DNA of 22,015 nt from the NCBI RefSeq assembly GCF_014803895.1, contig NZ_JAAVAU010000028.1, positions 1-22,015 on the forward strand. Reading direction: 5' to 3'. Below the pieces are notes generated by a model that saw only the letters and a list, made by a program, of their open reading frames with translations, was not told where the DNA came from and did not search any database. Below, in pieces: positions 16,425 to 22,015 of the stretch. Position 1 is the first letter of the stretch; each line of letters begins with the position of its first letter. This stretch comes from Lactobacillus sp. GTDB taxonomy: Bacteria > Bacillota > Bacilli > Lactobacillales > Lactobacillaceae. Both the position numbers and the translations under genes were made by a program.

Positions 16425-16530
16425 TATTATTTTTCCTTAAAATTTATCTTTTTTGTTAATTTAAATCCTTTATATGATGTATTATATTATTACTGTAATT
16501 TCTATAATAGAGCATAGAAAGGATATAATT
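16425..16530. promoter_or_regulatory. Divergent promoter region of the TetM-like and small membrane protein genes
   Basis: A TATAAT on the minus strand (16481-16486) faces left toward the TetM-like gene and a TATAAT on the plus strand (16503-16508) faces right toward the 60-residue membrane protein. Neither has a convincing -35 hexamer at 16-18 nt. The back-to-back placement within about 30 bp suggests shared control. Confidence 0.4.
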
Positions 16531-16713
16531 ATGCTTTCCCTGTTACTTACAATTCTAGTTTTATGGCTTTGTTGGAAACTAGGTATCGGTTTAATCAAAG
16601 TTATTGGCTTTTTAATTGCAATTGGTTTAATTTTCTTCTTTGCTGCATACTTATTGATTCCAATTCTAGCCATTTGTATTGGAGTCGGAATTTTAAAATT
16701 AATTATTAGCTAA
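16531..16713 (+). CDS. Small hydrophobic membrane protein, 60 residues
   Basis: I do not recognise the family. The protein is almost entirely hydrophobic, with two membrane segments split by a short glycine/lysine-containing turn (WKLGIGLIKVIG), and ends KLIIS. The start is ATG at 16531 with AAAGGA eight bases upstream; a longer frame from 16474 has no ribosome site and crosses the -10 element. It is divergent from the TetM-like gene and is followed at once by a strong terminator, so it is a monocistronic unit. Possible roles include an envelope-stress small protein; the sequence alone does not decide. Confidence 0.72.
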   Translation: MLSLLLTILVLWLCWKLGIGLIKVIGFLIAIGLIFFFAAYLLIPILAICIGVGILKLIIS

Positions 16714-16716
16714 ATT

Positions 16717-16754
16717 AAAGATCACTAGATAATCATAAACTAGTGGTCTTTTTT
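16717..16754 (+). terminator. Rho-independent terminator after the small membrane protein gene
   Basis: AGATCACTAG (16719-16728) pairs with CTAGTGGTCT (16740-16749), with one G-U pair and an 11-nt loop, followed by TTTTT. It abuts the parS-like palindrome. Confidence 0.9.
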
Positions 16755-16770
16755 CGTTTCACGTGAAACT
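16755..16770. other. Candidate parS site (ParB/Spo0J binding)
   Basis: The perfect 14-bp palindrome GTTTCACGTGAAAC (16756-16769) is the core of the bacterial chromosome parS consensus TGTTTCACGTGAAACA; only the two outermost bases differ (C and T here). It is intergenic, between a terminator and the ClC promoter. parS sites cluster on the origin-proximal part of Firmicute chromosomes, which would fit with the nearby rRNA-type operon, though position on the chromosome is not visible. Confidence 0.75.
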
Positions 16771-16780
16771 AAATCCCTAT

Positions 16781-16808
16781 TTAGTAAACCCAATTAAAGT
16801 CTTATACT
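16781..16808 (+). promoter_or_regulatory. Candidate promoter of the ClC antiporter gene
   Basis: TTAGTA (16781-16786) and TATACT (16803-16808) are separated by 16 nt, about 35 bp before the start codon. It is preceded directly by the parS-like palindrome. Confidence 0.4.
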
Positions 16809-16843
16809 AGTACTATCATGTATTTTTAGAAAGGAAAACTATT

Positions 16844-18181
16844 ATGCCACCTGCTAAAAAAATACTAGCTAAGCCTTTTACTTCTACAACCTTAAGATTA
16901 CTTTTACAAGCGATTGTCATTGGTTTAACCGTAGGTTTAATAGTTAGTATTTTTAGATTATTGATCGATAAAGGTATGGATACCCTTTATATACTCTATC
17001 CTTATATGAGAACTCATCCTATTTGGATTATCCCCTATGCTGCCTTTACCTTATTGATTGTTTTTTTACTAGGACAAATTATTAAATACGATATTAACAA
17101 CCTCGCCGGTTCAGGAATTCCTCAACTTCAGGCAATGTTTCTAGGAGAAAATCAAATGTCTTGGTTTCAGATTCTTTGGAGAAAATTTGTAGGCTCTCTC
17201 CTAGCTATGGGAACAGGACTATTCTTAGGCCGAGAGGGTCCATGTATCCAAATGGGAGCAATGGTTGCCAAAGGATATGCCACTAACTTTTATTACACCC
17301 CAGACGATGATACTCAAGTACTAACTTGTGCTGGTATTGCCGCTGGCTTAAGTGCTGCCGTTAGTGCACCATTTGCTGGTGTTTTCTTTCTTGTAGAAGA
17401 AATTACTGAATCTTTTAGACCAAAAGATATTATGTCTGCTTTAGCAGCGGCAGCCTCCGCTGACCTAGTTACTATTATCTTCTTTGGAACCAAACCTTGT
17501 CTTTACCTGCCAATTGCTCATAAATTACCAGTAACCTCTTATTGGTCACTGGTTTTGGTCGGGATAGCCGCAGGAGTATTAGCATATGTTTATCAATGGG
17601 CTTTGTTAAATTCTAAATGGTTATTTAACAAAATCAAAAAGATTCCACGAATATATCATAGTCTTATTCCTATGCTAGCTATTATTCCAATTGGATTAAT
17701 CTACCCTCACTCACTTGGTGGATCCCATATGTTAATTGATATTCTATTTCACAATCCTATTATTGTTCAAAATGAAGAATTAGGAGATTTGACTTGGCTA
17801 TTAATTCCTATTATCTTCTCAGTAATTAGATTTGTTTTTTCAATGGTTTCTTACGCAAGTTCAGTCCCAGGTGGTATCTTTATGCCTACTATGGTTTTAG
17901 GAGCTTTATTAGGATTAGTCTCTTCTACAATCCTAATTCACCTTGGTTTAATTCCACCAGGTAACTACACTAATATTATTGTTATTTCAATGGCGGCTTA
18001 TTTTGGAGCCTGCTTACATGCTCCAATAACTGCTATTATGCTTTTGACCGAAATGATCGGCACTGTCCAACAAGTACTCCCAATGATCATGACAGTTTTT
18101 ATTTCTTGTACAGTTCTTTCCACCCTTGGAGGTCGTCCATTATATGACTCATTAAGACAACAAATGGGCTTTAAAATATAA
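16844..18181 (+). CDS. ClC-family chloride/proton antiporter
   Basis: The 445-residue polytopic membrane protein exchanges chloride (or another halide) for protons. Selectivity-filter motifs are GSGIP (89-93), GREGP (129-133) with gating Glu131, PGGIFMP, and the pore tyrosine Y434 in GGRPLY. Glu186 lies 55 residues after Glu131, as the proton-pathway Glu203 does in E. coli ClC-ec1, so it should be a coupled antiporter rather than a channel. No CBS or TrkA-C domain follows the membrane part. A fluoride-type ClC is unlikely because the GREGP motif is intact. The ATG start has AAAGGA upstream. No terminator follows; the trp-type promoter begins seven bases after the stop, so ClC transcripts run into the attenuator. 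Confidence 0.93.
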   Translation: MPPAKKILAKPFTSTTLRLLLQAIVIGLTVGLIVSIFRLLIDKGMDTLYILYPYMRTHPIWIIPYAAFTLLIVFLLGQIIKYDINNLAGSGIPQLQAMFLGENQMSWFQILWRKFVGSLLAMGTGLFLGREGPCIQMGAMVAKGYATNFYYTPDDDTQVLTCAGIAAGLSAAVSAPFAGVFFLVEEITESFRPKDIMSALAAAASADLVTIIFFGTKPCLYLPIAHKLPVTSYWSLVLVGIAAGVLAYVYQWALLNSKWLFNKIKKIPRIYHSLIPMLAIIPIGLIYPHSLGGSHMLIDILFHNPIIVQNEELGDLTWLLIPIIFSVIRFVFSMVSYASSVPGGIFMPTMVLGALLGLVSSTILIHLGLIPPGNYTNIIVISMAAYFGACLHAPITAIMLLTEMIGTVQQVLPMIMTVFISCTVLSTLGGRPLYDSLRQQMGFKI

Positions 18182-18188
18182 GAGAAAG

Positions 18189-18218
18189 TTGACAAAGTAT
18201 TAACAATATCCTTATAAT
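18189..18218 (+). promoter_or_regulatory. Consensus promoter of the trp-type leader and transporter operon
   Basis: Perfect TTGACA (18189-18194) and perfect TATAAT (18213-18218) are separated by 18 nt. Transcription should start near 18225, giving a leader of about 250 nt before the transporter genes. A promoter this strong is what a transcript controlled downstream by attenuation would use. Confidence 0.85.
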
Positions 18219-18250
18219 TTTAGACAATAAGACATGAAAGGAGAATTATC

Positions 18251-18295
18251 ATGACATACGCAAAGTTAGAAATGAATAGTTGGTGGCAAAACTAG
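18251..18295 (+). CDS. Trp-rich leader peptide (attenuator peptide)
   Basis: The 14-residue reading frame ATG...TAG encodes MTYAKLEMNSWWQN. It starts eight bases after a strong AAGGAG site (18238-18243) and lies about 25 nt after the predicted transcription start. The two adjacent Trp codons at positions 11 and 12 (TGG TGG, 18281-18286) are the rarest codon pair by chance and are placed near the end of the peptide, as in known trp leader peptides. The strong ribosome site shows it is meant to be translated. Its role is inferred to be sensing of charged tRNA-Trp by ribosome stalling; the peptide itself probably has no function. Confidence 0.85.
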   Translation: MTYAKLEMNSWWQN

Positions 18296-18410
18296 CACTA
18301 GGGTTATTTCTGATTTGCGCTGCAACAGATATGACCCAAACGTCATATCTGTGCTGGTAATTCTTAGCAATCACTTAAACCCGCACAGACTTTAAACCTG
18401 CGCGGGTTTT
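18296..18410 (+). promoter_or_regulatory. Attenuator region with mutually exclusive hairpins
   Basis: Stem A: CAGATATGAC (18326-18335) with GTCATATCTG (18342-18351), perfect, extendable by GC and A pairs. Terminator-like stem B: AAACCCGC (18377-18384) with GCGGGTTT (18402-18409), extended by CAG/CTG across one mismatch, then TTTT. Competing pairings: GGGTT (18301-18305) with AACCC (18378-18382), and TGATTTGC (18311-18318) with GCAATCA (18367-18373, one bulge), which together enclose stem A; also TCTGTGC (18348-18354) with GCACAGA (18383-18389). Forming either competitor removes the 5' arm of stem B. A ribosome finishing at the TAG (18293-18295) would cover GGGTT; one stalled at the Trp codons would not. 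Confidence 0.75.
18377..18410 (+). terminator. Attenuator terminator-like stem B
   Basis: A GC-rich stem of eleven base pairs with one A-C mismatch, a 9-nt loop and only four T residues, followed by ACTTCTTT. Its 5' arm is contested by upstream leader sequences, as expected of a regulated terminator. Confidence 0.7.
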
Positions 18411-18421
18411 ACTTCTTTATT

Positions 18422-18464
18422 AAAGGGGACAACCTGTTTTAGCAGGAAGTTCCCTTTTTTATTT
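18422..18464 (+). terminator. Second terminator before the transporter operon
   Basis: AAAGGGGAC (18422-18430) pairs with GTTCCCTTT (18449-18457), one G-U pair, then an AA/AA internal loop and CCTG/CAGG (18433-18436 / 18443-18446), followed by TTTTTTATTTT overlapping the stem end. It ends only 15 bp before the trpX-type start codon, so it must be overridden for expression. CTTTAA (18390-18395) could pair with TTAAAG (18420-18425) to weaken it. Confidence 0.85.
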
Positions 18465-18478
18465 TAGAAAGAAAAAAC

Positions 18479-19471
18479 ATGAAAAAATTAATCACAACAA
18501 TTATTGCGCTATTTATTTTTTTAATTGCAGCATTTTTCTTAGAAAATAAGCAAAAAGATACTAGTACTACAATACCGACCGTTGGAATTTTACAAACTGT
18601 AAGTCATCCTTCACTTGATGAAATTCATCGAGGAATTATTGCTGGATTAAAACAAGCAGGCTATGTAAATAATAAAAATATCAAAATTGATTTTGAAAAT
18701 GCTCAAGGAGATCAAAGTAATCTTAAATCCATGAGCGATCGATTTTTACAACATAATGCTAAAGTTACCATTGGAATTGCTACTCCTGCAGTACAATCAC
18801 TAGCTAATGAAGCGGGCAATACACCAGTAATTATGGGAGGCGTAAGTGATCCAATTGGTACAGGTTTAGTAAAATCACTCAAAAAGCCAGGTGGAAAAGT
18901 TACTGGGGTTAAGGATCGTGAACCAATTAAACAACAACTAGAATTAATAAAAACCTTTATTCCCAATATTAAGACCATTGGTGTCATTTATACTTCTAGC
19001 GATGATTCCTCCACCTCAGAATTTAAAGAATTTAAACACCTAGCTCAAAAAGCTGGCATTACGGTACGCCCTTATACTGTTACCTCTACTAATGATATTG
19101 AACAAGTTGCTCAAACTATGGCTGGGAAAGTAGAAGCAGTTTATGTGCCAACCGACAATACTATAGCTTCTGGATTTTCTAGCTTAATCAAAGCTACCAA
19201 TAGCGCTAAAATTCCTGTCTTTCCTGCGGTTGATTCAATGGTTAAAAGTGGCGGAATTGCTACAATATGTGTAAGCCAATATGATATGGGCGTCTTAACT
19301 GGAAAAATGGCCGCAAAAGTACTTAATGGTGAAAATCCTGCAACACTCCCTGTTGAAACAGTAACCAACTTTTCTACTGTAATTAATGAAAAAACTGCCA
19401 AAAAATTAAATATTAAAATCCCACAATCTATTATCAAACAAGCCCAAAAGAAAGGAAGTATCATCAAATGA
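18479..19471 (+). CDS. trpX: Tryptophan ABC transporter, substrate-binding protein (TrpX-type)
   Basis: The 330-residue binding protein of the ABC_sub_bind (TrpX/YtrpX) family has a basic N-terminus and one hydrophobic segment (residues 4-22), then the family segments VGILQTVSHPSLDEIHRG, GIATPAVQSLA, GGVSDPIGTGLV, KKPGGKVTGV and PTDNTIASGF. No lipobox cysteine follows the hydrophobic segment, so it is probably anchored by its N-terminus rather than by lipid. In streptococci the homologue is assigned to tryptophan; the Trp-rich leader upstream supports the same substrate here. The ATG start has only a weak AGAAAG site, just after the second terminator. It overlaps the permease gene by ATGA. 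Confidence 0.9.
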   Translation: MKKLITTIIALFIFLIAAFFLENKQKDTSTTIPTVGILQTVSHPSLDEIHRGIIAGLKQAGYVNNKNIKIDFENAQGDQSNLKSMSDRFLQHNAKVTIGIATPAVQSLANEAGNTPVIMGGVSDPIGTGLVKSLKKPGGKVTGVKDREPIKQQLELIKTFIPNIKTIGVIYTSSDDSSTSEFKEFKHLAQKAGITVRPYTVTSTNDIEQVAQTMAGKVEAVYVPTDNTIASGFSSLIKATNSAKIPVFPAVDSMVKSGGIATICVSQYDMGVLTGKMAAKVLNGENPATLPVETVTNFSTVINEKTAKKLNIKIPQSIIKQAQKKGSIIK

Positions 19472-20364
19472 GCCTTATTACATCTGCAATTGGCCAAGGT
19501 CTAATCTGGGGGATTCTTGGACTAGGCCTTTATTTAACTTTTAGAATTTTAAATATTGCTGATATGACTGTCGAAGGAACTTTTCCTTTTGGAGCAGCAA
19601 TTTGTGTTAGTGCACTTGTCCATGGAGTTAATCCAATAATGGCCACATTCCTTTCCTTTATTGCAGGGATGATTACTGGAGCTGTAACAGGTTTACTTTA
19701 CACTAAAGGAAAAATTCCTGTTCTACTTGCGGGAATTTTAACTATGACAGGAATTTACTCCGTTAACCTTCATGTCTTAGGAAAGGCAAATGTAGGCTTA
19801 CTTAATAATAAAACTCTCTTCAATAATAAATTTTTAACTAGCTTACCTGAAGGATTTGCAAGTGTAGTGATTGGGATTATCTTTGCAATCTTTATTGTAA
19901 TTTTACTCGCTACTTTCTTAAATACGGATTTAGGGCAAAGTTTTATTGCCACTGGCGATAATGAGAAGATGGCGCGTGCTCTAGGAATTAATACTGATAA
20001 TATGAAAATTTTAGGTTTGATGGTTTCAAATGGGTTAATTGGACTAAGTGGTGGTTTAATTGCCCAAAATAGTGGGTATGCGGACGTTAATATGGGAATT
20101 GGAACAATTGTTATCGGCCTAGCCGCTATTATCATTAGTGAAGTCGCCTATCGTAATATTAGTTTAACTGCTAGACTTGTAGCTGTAGTTGTGGGAAGTA
20201 TTTTGTATCGCTTTGTACTTCTAATCGTTCTTCAATTAGGCTTCAGTACTAACGACTTCAAGCTAATTTCTGCTATCATCTTAGCAATTTGCTTGATGTT
20301 GCCACTACTAGAAAAGAAATTTCATTTGAGAAAAGTCTTCAAGAAAGGAACCGAGAAACCATGA
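19468..20364 (+). CDS. trpY: Tryptophan ABC transporter, permease (TrpY-type)
   Basis: The 298-residue membrane protein of the branched-chain-amino-acid/ribose-type permease class (BPD_transp_2) has about eight hydrophobic segments. The start ATG overlaps the stop of the binding protein gene (ATGA), showing translational coupling. The segment GDNEKMARALGINTDNMKI, a cytoplasmic loop with a conserved acidic-glycine pattern, should contact the ATPase. It forms the membrane channel of the tryptophan importer together with the ATPase encoded next. No unusual residues are noted. An alternative would be a different aromatic substrate, since the binding protein family is not strictly specific. Confidence 0.9.
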   Translation: MSLITSAIGQGLIWGILGLGLYLTFRILNIADMTVEGTFPFGAAICVSALVHGVNPIMATFLSFIAGMITGAVTGLLYTKGKIPVLLAGILTMTGIYSVNLHVLGKANVGLLNNKTLFNNKFLTSLPEGFASVVIGIIFAIFIVILLATFLNTDLGQSFIATGDNEKMARALGINTDNMKILGLMVSNGLIGLSGGLIAQNSGYADVNMGIGTIVIGLAAIIISEVAYRNISLTARLVAVVVGSILYRFVLLIVLQLGFSTNDFKLISAIILAICLMLPLLEKKFHLRKVFKKGTEKP

Positions 20365-21125
20365 GCAAGCCAATTTTAGAATTAAAAAATATCTCTACGA
20401 CTGTTAATCCTGGTACTAAAGATGAAAAAAAGATTCTCAAAAATATCGATTTAACATTGAATGATGGTGATTTTGTAACTTTACTAGGAACCAATGGTGC
20501 TGGTAAATCTACCTTACTCAATGTTATCAATGGCTCCATCTTCCCTACTTCAGGTAATATTTTATTAAAAAGTAAAGATATTACCGGTCTCAGCGAAGTT
20601 AAACGCGCTAAATTTATCTCACAAGTTTTCCAAGATCCTAAAATGGGAACCGCGCCACGAATGACTGTGGCGGAAAATTTATTACTTGCAACTAAACGGG
20701 GACAAAAACGTGGCCTACATCTTCGTCAGCTTGAAAAGCACATGCTTGAATTTAAAGAAGAAACAGCTAAACTTCCTAATGGCTTGGACCAACGCTTGAA
20801 TACTTTTGCTGGCAACCTTTCTGGAGGACAGCGTCAAACTTTGAGCTTTTTAATGGCAACAATTAAGCGCCCTGACTTGCTCTTGCTCGATGAACATACC
20901 GCCGCTCTTGATCCGAATACCAGTCACGGTTTACTTGAATTAACTGATCAAGTAGTAAAAGAACAAAAACTAACTTGTATCATGATTACCCACCAATTGA
21001 AAGATGCCCTTCATTATGGCAATCGCACGATTGTTTTAAAAGACGGACAAATTGTGCTCGATGCTTCTGGACAAGAACGAGACAAGCTGACTGAAACAAA
21101 TATTTTGAAATATTTTGCAAATTAA
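20361..21125 (+). CDS. trpZ: Tryptophan ABC transporter, ATP-binding protein (TrpZ-type)
   Basis: The 254-residue ABC ATPase has Walker A GTNGAGKSTL (near residue 47), Q-loop SQVFQDP, signature LSGGQRQTLS, Walker B LLLLDEHTAALD (glutamate present) and the H-loop ITHQL. ATG at 20361 (MSKPILELKN) overlaps the permease stop codon by ATGA, with AAAGGA about 11 bases upstream; the longer frame from 20289 lies inside the permease gene and is not used. It energises the importer. A long hairpin with a T-run, 45 bp after the stop, probably ends the operon. Confidence 0.93.
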   Translation: MSKPILELKNISTTVNPGTKDEKKILKNIDLTLNDGDFVTLLGTNGAGKSTLLNVINGSIFPTSGNILLKSKDITGLSEVKRAKFISQVFQDPKMGTAPRMTVAENLLLATKRGQKRGLHLRQLEKHMLEFKEETAKLPNGLDQRLNTFAGNLSGGQRQTLSFLMATIKRPDLLLLDEHTAALDPNTSHGLLELTDQVVKEQKLTCIMITHQLKDALHYGNRTIVLKDGQIVLDASGQERDKLTETNILKYFAN

Positions 21126-21170
21126 AAAGAGTCTGGAAAAAGTTCAATTTTAGACAAGTTTGAATAACAG

Positions 21171-21232
21171 AAAAAATCGTTGATACAGCAAGGTTGATGT
21201 AATGTGAAGACCAGGACTATCAACGATTTTTT
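21171..21232. terminator. Perfect 15-bp inverted repeat, terminator of trpXYZ and possible IS-end relic
   Basis: AAAAAATCGTTGATA (21171-21185) pairs perfectly with TATCAACGATTTTTT (21218-21232) around a 32-nt loop. The closing T/A runs make it a two-way terminator. It is preceded by GTCTGGAAAAAGTTC (21131-21145), which resembles the GTCTGGGAAAAAACT sequence at the IS end near 21722, where a similar hairpin also follows. The pair of features suggests a leftover end of a related insertion sequence. Confidence 0.65.
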
Positions 21233-21300
21233 AGTTTTAGAATCTTTCCTAGATACTTTTTGCATACTGCTTTCTCAATATACTTCAATTCTTTTATCAT

Positions 21301-21456
21301 GTGTTCGAAGATACTACATATAATTCTTCTATAAAAATTGTATATAATAATTTATTAATTAAAGATGAAAATATTGATATTTTTATTAAAAGTATATTGA
21401 CTATTTATTCTGCTGGAACTATACTTTTCACAAATAATTCATACAGCAGGCCATAA
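21301..21456 (+). pseudogene. Possible gene fragment, 51 codons
   Basis: An open frame from GTG 21301 to TAA 21454-21456 encodes a helical-looking sequence (FEDTTYNSSIKIVYNNLL..., with DENIDIFIKSILTIYSAG). The same frame stays open back to the hairpin at 21232 without a start or ribosome site. I do not recognise it. It lies between two IS-end-like structures and may be the 3' remnant of a disrupted gene, or chance. Confidence 0.3.
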
Positions 21457-21459
21457 TTT

Positions 21460-21714
21460 ATGAATGATTTCGTAAATCTAGCAAATTCAAATCAACCCTT
21501 TGACGTACAACTAAACAGGAGTTCTAGCAGTCATAAATCAGCCTTTACAAAAAAGATAATTCAACGGAGGAAAATAATCCGTTTGGTATTGCAATGGCTT
21601 CAAGTAATGGCCTCTAGTATCCAAATTGAGGAAAATCATCGTCATATTGTCGCTTGTTGCTGCTGTGTATCCATTTCTACTGGTTCAGCAGGCTTAAAAG
21701 AAAGGAAAAAGTAA
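21460..21714 (+). CDS. Hypothetical 84-residue reading frame, doubtful
   Basis: The frame begins MNDFVNLANSNQPFDVQLNR and ends with an unlikely low-complexity stretch containing CCCC and STGSAGLKERKK. A weak GCAGG lies ten bases upstream of the ATG. In another frame, 21626-21697 encodes LRKIIVILSLVAAVYPFLLVQQA, which looks like a secretion signal cut off by a stop codon. The two together suggest a decayed or frameshifted small gene, possibly a secreted peptide, rather than one intact protein. I do not recognise either part. Confidence 0.3.
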   Translation: MNDFVNLANSNQPFDVQLNRSSSSHKSAFTKKIIQRRKIIRLVLQWLQVMASSIQIEENHRHIVACCCCVSISTGSAGLKERKK

Positions 21715-21720
21715 TTAAAG

Positions 21721-21790
21721 TGTCTGGGAAAAAACTAGATACTTAAAATAGAAAATGTCTGGGAAAAAACTAGATACTTAAAATAGAAAA
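21721..21790. repeat. Exact 35-bp tandem duplication at the IS end
   Basis: Two identical 35-bp units (21721-21755 and 21756-21790) begin TGTCTGGGAAAAAACTAGAT and end AATAGAAAA. They lie directly before the terminator and the transposase gene. The unit's first bases resemble the sequence at 21130, so it probably contains the left terminal region of the insertion sequence. Confidence 0.9.
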
Positions 21791-21822
21791 TCCGTTAGAA
21801 CTTGTTTGTTCTAACGGATTTT
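21787..21822. terminator. Perfect-stem terminator inside the IS end
   Basis: AAAATCCGTTAGAAC (21787-21801) pairs perfectly with GTTCTAACGGATTTT (21808-21822) around TTGTTT, followed by TT. It works in both directions and lies 70 bp before the transposase, so it should shield the transposase from outside promoters. Confidence 0.88.
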
Positions 21823-21892
21823 TTCTATACATTATCTTCCAGCCTTGATATTATTAAATCACCACAAAATAAAAACAAGAAGGTGGAATTTC

Positions 21893-22015
21893 ATGTATCA
21901 AAATTATATCACAGGTCAAACTACTTTGACACTCAACTTAGATTTCTCTATTCCTAATAATCATTTAGCCAGAGTAATCAGCGATTTCGTTGATACCATA
22001 CCTGATGGAGTCATA
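21893..22015 (+). CDS. IS1182-like transposase, N-terminal fragment (cut by window end)
   Basis: The first 41 codons encode MYQNYITGQTTLTLNLDFSI followed by PNNHLARVISDFVDTIPDG. The N-terminal pattern, a short polar start followed by ...L.LDFSIP.NHL.R.I...VD, is characteristic of IS1182/IS1595-like DDE transposases found in many copies in lactobacilli. The ATG has AAGGTGG six bases upstream. The catalytic domain is beyond the window, so whether the gene is intact is unknown. Confidence 0.75.
   Translation, partial: MYQNYITGQTTLTLNLDFSIPNNHLARVISDFVDTIPDGVI

Larger units (their letters stand above)
21721..22015 (+). mobile_element. Insertion sequence, IS1182-like, left end and start of transposase (truncated by window edge)
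   Basis: The order is terminal repeat region (duplicated), a strong terminator that would block incoming transcription, then a ribosome site and the transposase start. The right end and target-site duplication lie outside the window, so the exact left boundary (21721 or 21756) cannot be fixed. Confidence 0.7.

Noticed and set aside
18182..18478. T-box riboswitch before the transporter operon
   Set aside because: No T-box sequence or specifier-loop architecture is seen; the translated leader with tandem Trp codons explains the region better.
1..22015. CRISPR array, tRNA genes, prophage genes
   Set aside because: No regularly spaced repeats, no tRNA cloverleaf with CCA-type end, and no phage structural or integrase genes were recognised.

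Overview
The window is a low-GC Gram-positive chromosome segment, most likely a Lactobacillus of the acidophilus/johnsonii/gasseri type. The evidence is the strong AT bias, AGGAGG-type ribosome sites, frequent TTG/GTG starts, the character of the proteins (a cysK/metA-like pair, CsbD and GlsB-type stress proteins, a TetM-like GTPase, a TrpXYZ-type transporter), and an IS1182-like transposase at the right edge. The species is an inference from protein flavour, not from a marker gene.

Layout. Positions 1-271 hold the leader and two tandem strong promoters of what looks like an rRNA operon running off the left edge. Next come a class I flavoprotein disulfide reductase (minus), then a plus-strand block: an SGNH hydrolase and two tandem secreted serine hydrolases of the beta-lactamase fold. 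A bidirectional terminator separates these from a long minus-strand run: aldo/keto reductase, a DUF915-type lipoprotein hydrolase, and a cysK-metA-like operon for cysteine synthesis. A plus-strand LtrA-type membrane protein meets a large phospholipase-D/helicase/DUF3427 protein tail to tail, with overlapping stop codons. Further minus-strand genes are ExoA exonuclease, a csbD-glsB stress pair (the csbD-like gene is only 57 codons) and a TetM-like ribosome-associated GTPase. Divergent from the latter are a 60-residue membrane protein, a near-consensus parS site and a ClC chloride/proton antiporter.

The most interesting region is 18182-18478. A consensus promoter drives a 14-residue leader peptide with two adjacent Trp codons, followed by mutually exclusive hairpins and two terminator-like stems, directly before an ABC transporter operon of the TrpXYZ family (binding protein, permease, ATPase, translationally coupled by two ATGA overlaps). 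This reads as ribosome-mediated tryptophan attenuation, which is unusual in Bacillota, where T-boxes and TRAP are the common solutions. It also supports tryptophan as the substrate.

The right end (21127-22015) is a mobile-element zone: an IS-end-like hairpin relic, a degenerate stretch with short reading frames, an exact 35-bp tandem duplication at the apparent left end of an insertion sequence, a perfect-stem terminator, and the first 41 codons of its transposase.
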